Of a DNA stretch of 64,000 nucleotides, positions 26,722 to 35,130 are shown piece after piece. The notes beneath the pieces are model-generated. The model saw nothing but the letters and a program-made list of their open reading frames with translations. It was not told the DNA's origin and made no database searches. Numbering within the stretch: the first letter of the stretch is position 1; each line of letters begins with the position of its first letter. The position numbers and the translations under genes are program-made. The DNA is from Desulforapulum autotrophicum (lineage in GTDB: Bacteria > Desulfobacterota > Desulfobacteria > Desulfobacterales > Desulfolunaceae): NCBI GenBank assembly GCA_020723285.1, contig DYJE01000020.1, positions 1 to 64,000 of the forward strand, in the 5' to 3' direction.

Positions 26722-27408
26722 TTAGAAAAAGCGGATGTCGTCGACGTTGATGTGACCCCAGCCGCCGGTGGCGTTGTCCACGATGCGGATTGCCGCCTCT
26801 TTGCCCATGAGGTTTGAGACGTCCCAGGATTCCACGGACATGGTTTCCGTGCATTTTCCGGTGGCCTGACGGTGCACGACGTTGTTGACGACCAGCTCGA
26901 TCCTGACGCCATACATGTCGCAGCCACCGCCTATGAGAAAGCTGATGGTGGGTTTACGGATGATGAAAGGCAGGGAGGTCATCTGGCCTTTGGGGCCGTC
27001 ACCCTGAATCGCTCCGGCCCGGTCGTATGGCGTTGGACGGTCTTCGAAGCCGCCGATCCAGTAATTGCCCTGGTGGTTGGACGCCTGGCCCCGGTTTCTG
27101 GCCGTGGGGTTGTCGCCATACGTGGGCTGACGGTTGAACGCCGTGCCAGTGATCATCCAGCCGTCAAGACGGCCGGTTTCAAAATCCCAGGTGGTGGAAG
27201 GGGCTTCGTCTCTGTCCGGGCGGTCAGGGCGTCCTGAGAAATGACCTTTATCTTTGAAGGTGATGGACTCGATGTCGTCCGGGTCCACCTTGACTTTGTG
27301 GGTTTTTCCGTTTTTGAGGGTGATGATCACGTCGGCGTGGGCTGCGGCGATGACAAGAAACAGTATGGCACTGACAGCGATGCATGCTTTGAGGTTGATT
27401 TTTTTCAT
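26722..27408 (-). CDS. Secreted protein with a GH32-associated-type beta-sandwich domain
   Basis: 228 residues from ATG 27408, which follows GAAAGGAGAG. Signal peptide 1-25 (ends AAAHA). Residues 26-55 contain VIITLKNGKTHKVKVDPDDIESITF, a small beta unit found in other secreted deltaproteobacterial proteins. From about 75 onward (WDFETGRLDGWMITGTAF, QPTYGDN, GNYWIGGFEDR, SFLIGGGCD, GWGHINVDDIRF) it matches the domain seen beside glycosidase family 32 and in other carbohydrate-active exoproteins. No catalytic domain is present, so it is probably a binding protein. Single gene with its own signals. Confidence 0.72.
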   Translation of the reverse strand: MKKINLKACIAVSAILFLVIAAAHADVIITLKNGKTHKVKVDPDDIESITFKDKGHFSGRPDRPDRDEAPSTTWDFETGRLDGWMITGTAFNRQPTYGDNPTARNRGQASNHQGNYWIGGFEDRPTPYDRAGAIQGDGPKGQMTSLPFIIRKPTISFLIGGGCDMYGVRIELVVNNVVHRQATGKCTETMSVESWDVSNLMGKEAAIRIVDNATGGWGHINVDDIRFF

Positions 27409-27487
27409 ACGCTCTCCTTTCATGGGTTCATTTCACCCGGCATCGTTGATGCCGTTTGAAGATGTAAACCTGTTATTGTTTCAGGCC

Positions 27488-29788
27488 CTAATTTTTTGAT
27501 GTTTCCGTGTCGGGTATTTCCTTGTATTCGCAGCCTTCCACCGGGCATTTTAAAAAGGTGCCTTCCTTTTTGCTTGTTTTTTCGACAAGGAACGTCGATC
27601 CGCATTTGGGACAGGGTCTGGACACGGGTTTGTCCCAGCTGGCAAAGGCGCAGTCGGGATAGCGGCTGCATCCGTAGAAAACTTTGCCGCGTTTGGACTG
27701 TTTTTCCGTGATTTCCCCTGTGCAGCCGCTAACGGGGCAGGCGATGCCCAGGGACTCGCCCTTGCTGTCGGCGTGGGCGGACTGGGTGTTTTTGCAGTCG
27801 GGGTAACCGCTGCACGCCAGGAATTCGCCGAAACGCCCCTGTTTCACCAGCATGGGTTTGCCGCATTTGCTGCACACCTTGCCCTCGGCCAGTTCGAAGG
27901 AGGGTTCGACGGGGTGGATCAGGCCTTTGTCGTCCCGTTCGTAATTCCGGGAATACGTGCATTCGGGATAGGCGTTACAGGCAATGAAGGTTCCGTTTTT
28001 TCCGATCTTGATGTGAAGCTCGCCTTTCTGGCAGGCGGGGCAGGGAAGGCCGGTGGCGAGTCCGACACCCTTGACGCTCACCATGGTTTCCTTGGCTTTG
28101 TCCAGTTCCACTTCAAAGGGCTTGTAAAAATCGTCCAGAAGTTTTTTGTAATCGATTTCCGACGATTCCACACGGTCCAGGTTGTTTTCCATGCGGGCCG
28201 TGAACGCGATGTCGAACACATCGGAAAAATTGGCCACCAGCAGGTCGTTGACAATGAACCCCAGTTCGCTGGGGCGGAAGTACTTGTTTACCAGATCCAC
28301 ATACCCTTTGCTGCGGATGGTGGACAGGATGGTGGCATAGGTGGAGGGCCGGCCGATGCCGTTTTCCTCCAGTTCCTTGACCAGCGACGCTTCCGAGAAC
28401 CGGGGCGGCGGCTGGGTGAAATGCTGTTTGGGGTCCAGTTTCAGGAGTTTGAGCACCATGCCGGTTTTGAGATCCGGGAGGGTCTGGCGGGATCCGTCCT
28501 CCTCCTTTTCCTTCTCCGCTTCCACGGAAAGGTAAAGGGTCATGAAACCGGGAAATTTCACCGAAGAGCCTGAAAGGGTGAAGGTGTAAGCACCGGCCTT
28601 GATGGACAGCGTGCTCTGGTCGATCAGGGCTTCCTGCATCTGGGACGCCACGAAACGTTTCCAGATCAGGGTGTAGAGTTCCATCTGGGACTTGTCCAGA
28701 TAAGGGGCCATCTTTTCCGGAGTGTTGTACACCGAGGTGGGGCGGATGGCTTCATGGGCGTCCTGGACCTTGTTCTTGTTTTTAAAAGCCCTCGGCTTGT
28801 CGATGGCGTAATTGTTGCCGAAACTTTCCCGGATAAAGGCGATGGCTTCGTGGGCCGCGTCGTCGGCGATACGGGTGGAGTCGGTACGCATGTAGGTGAT
28901 GAGTCCCACATGTTCGTCCGGTCCGAGTTCGATACCTTCATACAGCTGCTGGGCCACCAGCATGGTCTTGCTGGCGGAAAACTTCAGCCGGTTGATGGCT
29001 TCCTGCTGAAGCTTGCTGGTGGTGAACGGCGGAAGAGGGTTCCGTTTTACGGTTTTTTTGCTGATGTTATCCACCACGAACGTTTCTTTTTCAAGTTCGG
29101 TGCACATGGCGGTGGCTGTGTCGCTGTCCGGGATCTTGATTTTTTTTCCGTCTTTTTTCACCAGCTTGGCCTGAAAAGGAGGCGGTGTTTCCCCCAGGAG
29201 ATCCGCTCCGATGGTCCAGTATTCCTCGGGGATGAAAGCCTGGATGGCCCGCTCCCGTTCGCAGATGATGCGGACGGCCACGCTCTGGACCCGGCCGGCG
29301 CTGAGTCCCCCTTGAATTTTCCGCCAGAGGATGGGGGAAACCTGATATCCCACCAGCCGATCCAGAATCCGCCGGGCCTGCTGGGCGTTGTACTTGTCCG
29401 TGTTCAGGGTAAGGGGCGAGTTCAGGGCGTCTTTGATGCCTTTTTCCGTCAGCTCGTGGAAGAGGACACGGTGAAACACCCGGTCCTTTTTTTTCAGGAT
29501 GTCGGCGGTATGAAAGGCGATGGCTTCCCCTTCACGGTCGGGGTCGGGGGCCAGGTAGATGGCGTCTGCGTTGTCGGCGGCGGCTTTCAGGCTTTTGATG
29601 ATGCTGGCTTTACCCGCGATGTTCTGGTAGTTGGCTTTGAATCCTTCCGCGATGTCTATGCCGATTTCTTTCGGCGGCAGATCCTTGATATGTCCGGAGG
29701 TGGCGGTGACGTTGAAACTGTCGCCAACATATTTTTTCAGGGTTTTCACCTTGGTGGGTGACTCGACGATAATTAACGGCTTACTCAC
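27488..29788 (-). CDS. topA: DNA topoisomerase I
   Basis: A 766-residue type IA topoisomerase that relaxes negative supercoils. TOPRIM domain at the start (LIIVESPTKVKTLKKY and APDPDREGEAIAFH), active-site Tyr299 in GLITYMRTDSTRI, and three to four C-terminal Cys4 zinc ribbons (CPACQKGEL, CSKCGKPML, CPVSGCTGE, CPKCGSTFL). The GTG start (29788) overlaps the stop of dprA as GTGA and has GAGGAT upstream, so it is coupled to dprA. This dprA-topA order is common in bacteria. Confidence 0.96.
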   Translation of the reverse strand: MSKPLIIVESPTKVKTLKKYVGDSFNVTATSGHIKDLPPKEIGIDIAEGFKANYQNIAGKASIIKSLKAAADNADAIYLAPDPDREGEAIAFHTADILKKKDRVFHRVLFHELTEKGIKDALNSPLTLNTDKYNAQQARRILDRLVGYQVSPILWRKIQGGLSAGRVQSVAVRIICERERAIQAFIPEEYWTIGADLLGETPPPFQAKLVKKDGKKIKIPDSDTATAMCTELEKETFVVDNISKKTVKRNPLPPFTTSKLQQEAINRLKFSASKTMLVAQQLYEGIELGPDEHVGLITYMRTDSTRIADDAAHEAIAFIRESFGNNYAIDKPRAFKNKNKVQDAHEAIRPTSVYNTPEKMAPYLDKSQMELYTLIWKRFVASQMQEALIDQSTLSIKAGAYTFTLSGSSVKFPGFMTLYLSVEAEKEKEEDGSRQTLPDLKTGMVLKLLKLDPKQHFTQPPPRFSEASLVKELEENGIGRPSTYATILSTIRSKGYVDLVNKYFRPSELGFIVNDLLVANFSDVFDIAFTARMENNLDRVESSEIDYKKLLDDFYKPFEVELDKAKETMVSVKGVGLATGLPCPACQKGELHIKIGKNGTFIACNAYPECTYSRNYERDDKGLIHPVEPSFELAEGKVCSKCGKPMLVKQGRFGEFLACSGYPDCKNTQSAHADSKGESLGIACPVSGCTGEITEKQSKRGKVFYGCSRYPDCAFASWDKPVSRPCPKCGSTFLVEKTSKKEGTFLKCPVEGCEYKEIPDTETSKN

Positions 29789-30912
29789 GGTAAATCCTCA
29801 TGAATTGAAAACAGTTTGCCCGGTGATTGATGGATCATTCCTTTCAGTTCAAGTCTGAGAAGAACAGCGGACAGCGCGCCCGGTTCCATGGAAACATTTT
29901 GCAGGATGTCATCAATATGGACAGGATACGAATCAAGCACCTTTAATACAGACAATTCATCAAAATCAAGATTAAATTTATTTTTTAATGTTTCGAGGTT
30001 TGCATCACGAGGGGTTTCCTTTTCCGGGCTGCACGCTGATCGGGCCATGGCGTAAGCGGGAAGTTCCTCAAGGATGTCGTTTGCCGACGCCACCAGCTTG
30101 GCTCCTTCACGGATCAGGCTGTGGGTGCCTGAGCTTTTGAAGGATTCGATGCTGCCGGGCACGGCGAAAACCTCCCGGTTCTGTTCAGCGGCTATGCGAG
30201 CGGTGATGAGTGAACCGCTTTTCGGGGCTGCTTCCACCACCACGGTGCCCAGGCTCATGCCGCTGATGATCCGGTTTCTCACAGGGAAATGATGGGCTTC
30301 CGGCTCCGAGCTGTAGGGAAATTCGGACACAAGTGCCCCGTTTTCACAGATTCTGGCCGCAAGGTCCCGGTTTTCCGGAGGGTAGATTTTCCCGATGCCG
30401 CATCCAAGGACGGCGACGGTGGTCCCGCGTTTGGCCAGCGCCCCTTGATGGGCCGCGGTGTCGATGCCCCGGGCCAGTCCGCTCACCACGCTGACACCGG
30501 CCGCTGCCAGATCACCTGATAGTTTTAAGGCGGCCGAAAGCCCGTACCGGCTGGCGTTTCGGGAGCCCACCATGGCCACAAACGGCTGCTCGGGAAGGTT
30601 TCCTTTGATGAACAGGTACGGCGGAGGATCGGGGATTTCCCGAAGCAGGGCCGGATACCCCTCATCAGCCAGGGTGAGAATACGGCAGCCCTGTGAACGG
30701 GCGGTTTCAAGATCCCTGATCACGGTGTCCGGGGTTTTATGGGTGACGATAAGACGGGCGAGCCGTGCTGATACACCGGAAACGGTCTGAAGTTCGGCTG
30801 GGTCGGCTTCAAAAACCCGCCGAGGGTGTCCGAACCGGTCGAGCAGCCTTTTAAACAGCAGGTTGCCGATTCCGGGGACGCTTTTCAGTGCAATCCATGG
30901 AAGATCATTCAT
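29785..30912 (-). CDS. dprA: DNA-protecting protein DprA
   Basis: 375 residues. The Rossmann-like core has GSRNASRYG and SGLARGIDTAAHQGAL with VLGCGIGKIYPPEN, the DprA/Smf signature that binds single-stranded DNA and loads RecA. N-terminal helix-hairpin-helix-like SAM part (VPGIGNLLFKRLLDRFG) and a C-terminal winged-helix DprA_WH domain (DELSVLKVLDSYPVHIDDI). Overlaps topA by four bases. Whether the organism is naturally transformable cannot be told. Confidence 0.95.
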   Translation of the reverse strand: MNDLPWIALKSVPGIGNLLFKRLLDRFGHPRRVFEADPAELQTVSGVSARLARLIVTHKTPDTVIRDLETARSQGCRILTLADEGYPALLREIPDPPPYLFIKGNLPEQPFVAMVGSRNASRYGLSAALKLSGDLAAAGVSVVSGLARGIDTAAHQGALAKRGTTVAVLGCGIGKIYPPENRDLAARICENGALVSEFPYSSEPEAHHFPVRNRIISGMSLGTVVVEAAPKSGSLITARIAAEQNREVFAVPGSIESFKSSGTHSLIREGAKLVASANDILEELPAYAMARSACSPEKETPRDANLETLKNKFNLDFDELSVLKVLDSYPVHIDDILQNVSMEPGALSAVLLRLELKGMIHQSPGKLFSIHEDLP

Positions 30913-30999
30913 AACGATAGGCGTGTCTTGTCATTGGGGCGTCGATGGAATAACCCGCCGGAATATGGGGGCGGTGAAGACGCGGGCCGATATATAAGG

Positions 31000-31932
31000 T
31001 CAATGGGCCTGTTCGATTTTGTTCAGCATGGCTTCAGCCTTGCTCCCCGGATCGGTGAACGGGTATTCCACCACCACTTTTTTCAGATACGTGACGGCGT
31101 TTTTCCTGTCTTTCATGGAGTGGTAGGAAAAGCCGATTTTAAGAAGGGCGTCGGGGACCTTCCCCCCACCGGGATAGGTTTCCACAAGGCGGTTGAATAT
31201 CCGTATGGCTTCCTTGTAATCCTTCTGATCATAAAAAATTTCACCGGTCCAGTACACCGCGTTGTCCGCCAGGTCATGGGTGGGGTATGCGGTGACGAGA
31301 GCTCTGAAGTATGCGGCGGCGGACGGGTAATCTTTGGCTTTGAGGGCGGTGAAACCCAGGGCGTAGATGTCTTTGGGGGATTTGCCTTTCACCGTGACGG
31401 AAGGTGTGGGGATCTCGGTTTTTGCATGCGGTGCAGGAGCTTCGGCATGGCTCTCGGAGGCTGCCACGGCTTCATCTGCGGTGACAGGGACCTCAACCTC
31501 CACGGTGCTTGCTTCGTCTGAACCTTCATCAGCGCCAACGCTGACGGCTTCTTCAGGGGCCGCAGGCGGGGCTCCCTGGGGATCGGCAAGGAGGGTTTCT
31601 TCCTTGACCGAGGCTACCTTGGCCGTATCGATGACGGCTTCGCCGTCGTCGGAGGCTTTGGCGGCACCCTGTGTCTTAAGTGACGGGTCCTTGCCCGTCA
31701 GCATCCGTTCATGGGATTCCGCCATGAACTGGACCACGGAAAGCCGGTGATACATTTCCTCGACTTTCTGGTTGGTCTCTTCAAGTTCTGCGGTTAGCTG
31801 GGCGAGTCTCTGATTCGAATCAGGCTGGGTTGTCTTGCAGCCGCTGAAAGACAAGAGAACGAAGGGTAAAAGGACCAGAACGTGGGCTGTTTTTGAGGCC
31901 GGAGTCCGGGATGTCGATGATCTGTGAGCCAT
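31000..31932 (-). CDS. TPR lipoprotein, CpoB/YbgF-like
   Basis: 310 residues with lipoprotein signal (LLSFSGC, Cys about 32). After a coiled-coil segment (LAQLTAELEETNQKVEEMYHRL) comes a long Ala/Glu/Pro-rich linker and three C-terminal TPR repeats (YALGFTALKAKDYPSAAAYF; VYWTGEIFYDQKDYKEAIRIF; LLKIGFSYHSMKDRKNAVTYL). This is the architecture of CpoB, which works with Tol-Pal and peptidoglycan synthases. The tol operon has its own copy (50901-51707), so this is a paralogue. GGAGGATC precedes ATG 31932. A strong hairpin (31951-31977) lies just ahead of it. Confidence 0.8.
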   Translation of the reverse strand: MAHRSSTSRTPASKTAHVLVLLPFVLLSFSGCKTTQPDSNQRLAQLTAELEETNQKVEEMYHRLSVVQFMAESHERMLTGKDPSLKTQGAAKASDDGEAVIDTAKVASVKEETLLADPQGAPPAAPEEAVSVGADEGSDEASTVEVEVPVTADEAVAASESHAEAPAPHAKTEIPTPSVTVKGKSPKDIYALGFTALKAKDYPSAAAYFRALVTAYPTHDLADNAVYWTGEIFYDQKDYKEAIRIFNRLVETYPGGGKVPDALLKIGFSYHSMKDRKNAVTYLKKVVVEYPFTDPGSKAEAMLNKIEQAH

Positions 31933-31950
31933 GATCCTCCTTAGTGCGGG

Positions 31951-31977
31951 GCCTGTTTCCGGAAACCGGAAACAGGC
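31951..31977 (-). other. Strong hairpin between secF and the TPR lipoprotein gene
   Basis: GCCTGTTTCCGG (31951-31962) and CCGGAAACAGGC (31966-31977) pair perfectly over 12 bases with an AAA loop. No T-run follows on the minus strand. It may act as an mRNA processing or stability element, or a weak terminator, between the two genes. Confidence 0.55.
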
Positions 31978-31984
31978 GGGAAAA

Positions 31985-33022
31985 TCAATTGGTTTCGTCC
32001 TTCCATCCGATGAGGATCGGGCTTGCCACGTAGATGGACGAATAGGTTCCCACGATGATGCCGATCATCATGGCGAAGGCGAAGTCGTGAATGACGCTGC
32101 CGCCTAAAGCAAAAAGGGCAATAACCACCAGCAGGGTCAGAAGGGACGTGAGCGTGGTCCGGCTCAGGGTTTCGTTGATGCTCCGGTTGATGACCTTGGA
32201 AAGAGGCGCATTGACGTCTTTGGCGATGTTTTCACGAATCCGGTCGTAAACGATGATGGTGTCGTTCAGCGAGTAGCCGATGATGGTGAGAAGCGCCGCC
32301 ACGATCTGGAGCGTGATTTCGATGTTGAGAATGGAAAAGATGCCCACAGTGATGGTGAGGTCGTGAATCAGGGCCACGATGGCACCCAGGGCGTATTTCA
32401 GTTTCAGGTACCAGCAGAACACCAAGCTGATCACAAGGGCCATGAGAATGATGAAGGTCAGGCCCGCACCCAGGTTGAACTGGAGCACGAAATACACGGG
32501 GATGCCGATGGCGGCGGCCATGAGGGCGGAAAGGGTCCATTTGAGCTCGAAACGCCCCGAGATGTAGATCTCAAGAAGCAGAAGCGAGAAGAAGATGGCG
32601 AGCAGCGCTTTTTCCCGCAAATCCTTGCTGGCCTGGGGGCCGACCATGTCCACACTCACATCCACCACGGGAACGCCGGTGGATTCGCCGAGGGTTGTCT
32701 TGAGAGACTCGGAGAAACCTTCGGCCATGACCGAGGCCGACGAACGGATCTGGAATTCGTTGTCCGTGGGAACGCCAAATCGCTGGACTGACGCTCCTTT
32801 GATGCCCAACAGGTTGATGCCTTTTTCAATATCGGCCAGTTTGACGCTGTTTTCGAATTTGACCTGAATGGATGCGCCGCCTTCAAAGTCGACCCCGTAT
32901 CGGGGCCCTTTGTGGATGATCAGGGATACGGCGCTGACCAGTACCAGGGCCAGGGAAAGGATGAACGCTTTCTGTCGGATGCCTATGAAGTTGATGTTCA
33001 CATCGGGTTTGATGAACTGCAT
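31985..33022 (-). CDS. secF: Protein translocase subunit SecF
   Basis: 345 residues, six membrane helices with a large periplasmic domain after the first (GVDFEGGASIQVKF motif typical of SecF). The second half carries SLNDTIIVYDRIREN, diagnostic for SecF. With SecD and YajC it uses the proton gradient to help SecYEG release exported proteins. It lies 20 bases downstream of secD, in the same operon. Confidence 0.96.
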   Translation of the reverse strand: MQFIKPDVNINFIGIRQKAFILSLALVLVSAVSLIIHKGPRYGVDFEGGASIQVKFENSVKLADIEKGINLLGIKGASVQRFGVPTDNEFQIRSSASVMAEGFSESLKTTLGESTGVPVVDVSVDMVGPQASKDLREKALLAIFFSLLLLEIYISGRFELKWTLSALMAAAIGIPVYFVLQFNLGAGLTFIILMALVISLVFCWYLKLKYALGAIVALIHDLTITVGIFSILNIEITLQIVAALLTIIGYSLNDTIIVYDRIRENIAKDVNAPLSKVINRSINETLSRTTLTSLLTLLVVIALFALGGSVIHDFAFAMMIGIIVGTYSSIYVASPILIGWKDETN

Positions 33023-33042
33023 ATCTCATTCCTTTTTCGGTC

Positions 33043-34650
33043 TTAGATGCTGAGTGTTTTGTTGTCCGATCTCTTGATCAAGGCGTCCATGATCATCTCG
33101 CAGACGATCAGCGACGTGAAAAGACTTGCAATGATACCGATACTCAGGGTGACGGCGAAGCCTTTCACAGGGCCAGTCCCGTACTGGTACAGAACCACGG
33201 CGGCGATGAGCGTCGTCACGTTGGAGTCGATGATGGTCAGCGCGGCCCGCTCAAAACCTTTTTCAGAGGCTGCAATGGGACTTAATCCGTTCCTCAGTTC
33301 TTCCCGGATGCGTTCGAAGATCAGGACATGGGCGTCCACGGCCATACCGATGGTGAGAACGAAACCCGCGATGCCCGGAAGGGTCAGCGTGGCCTGAACC
33401 ATGGCCAGGGCTGCGGCCATGATGATGATGTTCATGAACAAGGTGACGTTGGCGATGACCCCGGACATTTTGTAATAGACAGCCATGAACAGGAAGACCA
33501 CGACGGTTCCGATGATCATGGAGATCACACCTTTTTTGATGGCGTCCATACCCAGGGCCGGACCCACGGTCCGTTCTTCAAGAGTGACAACCGGTGCGGG
33601 CAGAGCGCCAGCCCTGAGGGCGATGGCCAGGACCTTGCCTTCTTCCTGGGTGAAATTGCCGGTGATCTGGGCGTGGCCGCCCACGATCTTGCTCTGGATC
33701 ACCGGGGCGGAGTACACCGCGTCGTCAAGGACGATGGCCAGGCGTTTCTGGAGGTACTGCCCGGTGATGTCCGCGAATTTCCTCGCACCCTCCCGGTTAA
33801 AGTCCAGGGACACGTAATACTCGTTGTCCATGCTGTTGAAGGACAGTCGGGCGTCGGTCAGGGCTTCACCGGTCAGGCTCACTTCTTTTTTGATCAGGTA
33901 GGGAGTTTTTTTGATCACCGCGCCGGTGACCGGATCTTTGGCGGTTTCGTAAAGGATTTCCGATTCGGGAGGCACGTTTCCGCCCAGGGCCTGCTGCACG
34001 TCATGTTGCTCGTCCACCAGTCTGAACTGGAGAACGGCGGTTTTTCCCAGAAGCTCTTTGGCCCCTTTCGGGTCCTTGATGCCGGGAAGCTGGATCTGGA
34101 TGCGGTTTTCACCGAGTTTCCGGATTTCGGGTTCGGCCACGCCGAACTGGTCTATGCGGTTCCTGATGGTTTCAAGGGCCTGATCCACGGCGGATTTTTT
34201 GATTTGGTCCGCTTCTTCGGGAATCAGATTCACCTTGTAATCGGTCACGGCAGTGTCACCGGCCTTGTTGGCGATGCGGAGATCGGGGTACTCTTTTTTC
34301 AGAAGTTCCTCGAACTTGGCCGCCGGTTCGCCGGATTCGGTCTGAATGGCCAGCGTCGCCGTGTTTTCAAGCCGTTTGACCATTTTGGGAACGATCTGGC
34401 CCTGGAACATCTTTTTTCTCAGTTCATTGATTCTGGCGTCCAGATTGAGGTAGACGGCTTTCTCGCTCTGCACTTCGAGAAGGAGGTGCATGCCGCCCTG
34501 AAGATCAAGCCCCAGGTTGATTTTTTTGTTCGGCCAGAGTTCGGGCTGGCTTTGCCCCTTGCTGTACATGACCGCCGTAGGCATGATGTAGATGATCGAG
34601 ACAGCCATGACCAGGATTAGACTCGCAATTTTCCAGGAAAACGCTTTCAA
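33043..34650 (-). CDS. secD: Protein translocase subunit SecD
   Basis: 535 residues with a first helix, the LGLDLQGGMHLLLEV motif, the large P1 periplasmic domain including NRIDQFGVAEPEIRKLGENRIQIQLPG (split into shorter conserved parts IDQFGVAEP and IQIQLPG), and five C-terminal helices with GFVLTIGMAVDAHVLIFERIRE. Standard length for the family. It precedes secF and follows yajC, with a hairpin in the yajC-secD gap. Confidence 0.96.
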   Translation of the reverse strand: MKAFSWKIASLILVMAVSIIYIMPTAVMYSKGQSQPELWPNKKINLGLDLQGGMHLLLEVQSEKAVYLNLDARINELRKKMFQGQIVPKMVKRLENTATLAIQTESGEPAAKFEELLKKEYPDLRIANKAGDTAVTDYKVNLIPEEADQIKKSAVDQALETIRNRIDQFGVAEPEIRKLGENRIQIQLPGIKDPKGAKELLGKTAVLQFRLVDEQHDVQQALGGNVPPESEILYETAKDPVTGAVIKKTPYLIKKEVSLTGEALTDARLSFNSMDNEYYVSLDFNREGARKFADITGQYLQKRLAIVLDDAVYSAPVIQSKIVGGHAQITGNFTQEEGKVLAIALRAGALPAPVVTLEERTVGPALGMDAIKKGVISMIIGTVVVFLFMAVYYKMSGVIANVTLFMNIIIMAAALAMVQATLTLPGIAGFVLTIGMAVDAHVLIFERIREELRNGLSPIAASEKGFERAALTIIDSNVTTLIAAVVLYQYGTGPVKGFAVTLSIGIIASLFTSLIVCEMIMDALIKRSDNKTLSI

Positions 34651-34700
34651 TGCTTCGATCCTTTCTTAATGGAGGATAAACTCCCTCATCAACAAGACAA

Positions 34701-34725
34701 TCCCGGACCGGGGAACGGTCCGGGA
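34701..34725 (-). other. Intercistronic hairpin between yajC and secD
   Basis: TCCCGGACCG (34701-34710) and CGGTCCGGGA (34716-34725) form a perfect 10-bp GC-rich stem with a five-base loop, nine bases after the yajC stop. On the minus strand it is followed by TTGTCTTG, so termination may be partial. It could set the ratio of YajC to SecDF. Confidence 0.55.
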
Positions 34726-34734
34726 CAGATGGGT

Positions 34735-35034
34735 TTACATTTTTCCGGCGATGTTGGAACGGATCATTTTGATCCGGACATTGTCCGCAATTTCCACCTG
34801 AAGATCGTTGTCTTCGACTTTGGTGATGGTGCCGTAGATTCCACCGGAGGTGATGATTTTATCGCCTTTTTTGAGGGCTTCGATCATGGCCTGGTGTTCT
34901 TTGGCTTTTTTCTGCTGGGGACGGATCAGGAGGAAATAAAAAATGACAAACATCAGAAGCAGGGGCACAAAGGCGAAAAATCCGCCGCCTTCTCCACCGC
35001 CCTGGGCCGGAGCCATAGCGTATGCGACATTCAT
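34735..35034 (-). CDS. yajC: Sec translocon accessory protein YajC
   Basis: 99 residues: a short N-terminus with Gly run, one membrane helix (FVPLLLMFVIFYFLLIRPQ) with the conserved RPQQKK motif directly after it, and a small cytoplasmic domain (GDKIITSGGIYGTI). This is the invariant YajC form. First gene of the yajC-secD-secF operon. ATG 35034 has AAGGAG (35044-35049, minus strand) upstream. Confidence 0.96.
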   Translation of the reverse strand: MNVAYAMAPAQGGGEGGGFFAFVPLLLMFVIFYFLLIRPQQKKAKEHQAMIEALKKGDKIITSGGIYGTITKVEDNDLQVEIADNVRIKMIRSNIAGKM

Positions 35035-35130
35035 GGGGGTTGAACTCCTTAATTCGGTTTTTTGTTATTTTCAATCGACTGACAGATACAGTAAAGCGAA
35101 ACATGTGTCAACCGGCAAATCCCTAACATT

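Noticed and set aside
28754-29761. Plus-strand frame of 335 codons opposite topA
   Set aside because: Shadow of topA; no ribosome-binding site and no domain.
33328-34620. Plus-strand frame of 430 codons opposite secD
   Set aside because: Antisense to the clearly identified secD; translation is rich in Asp/His/Gly and has no recognisable domain.
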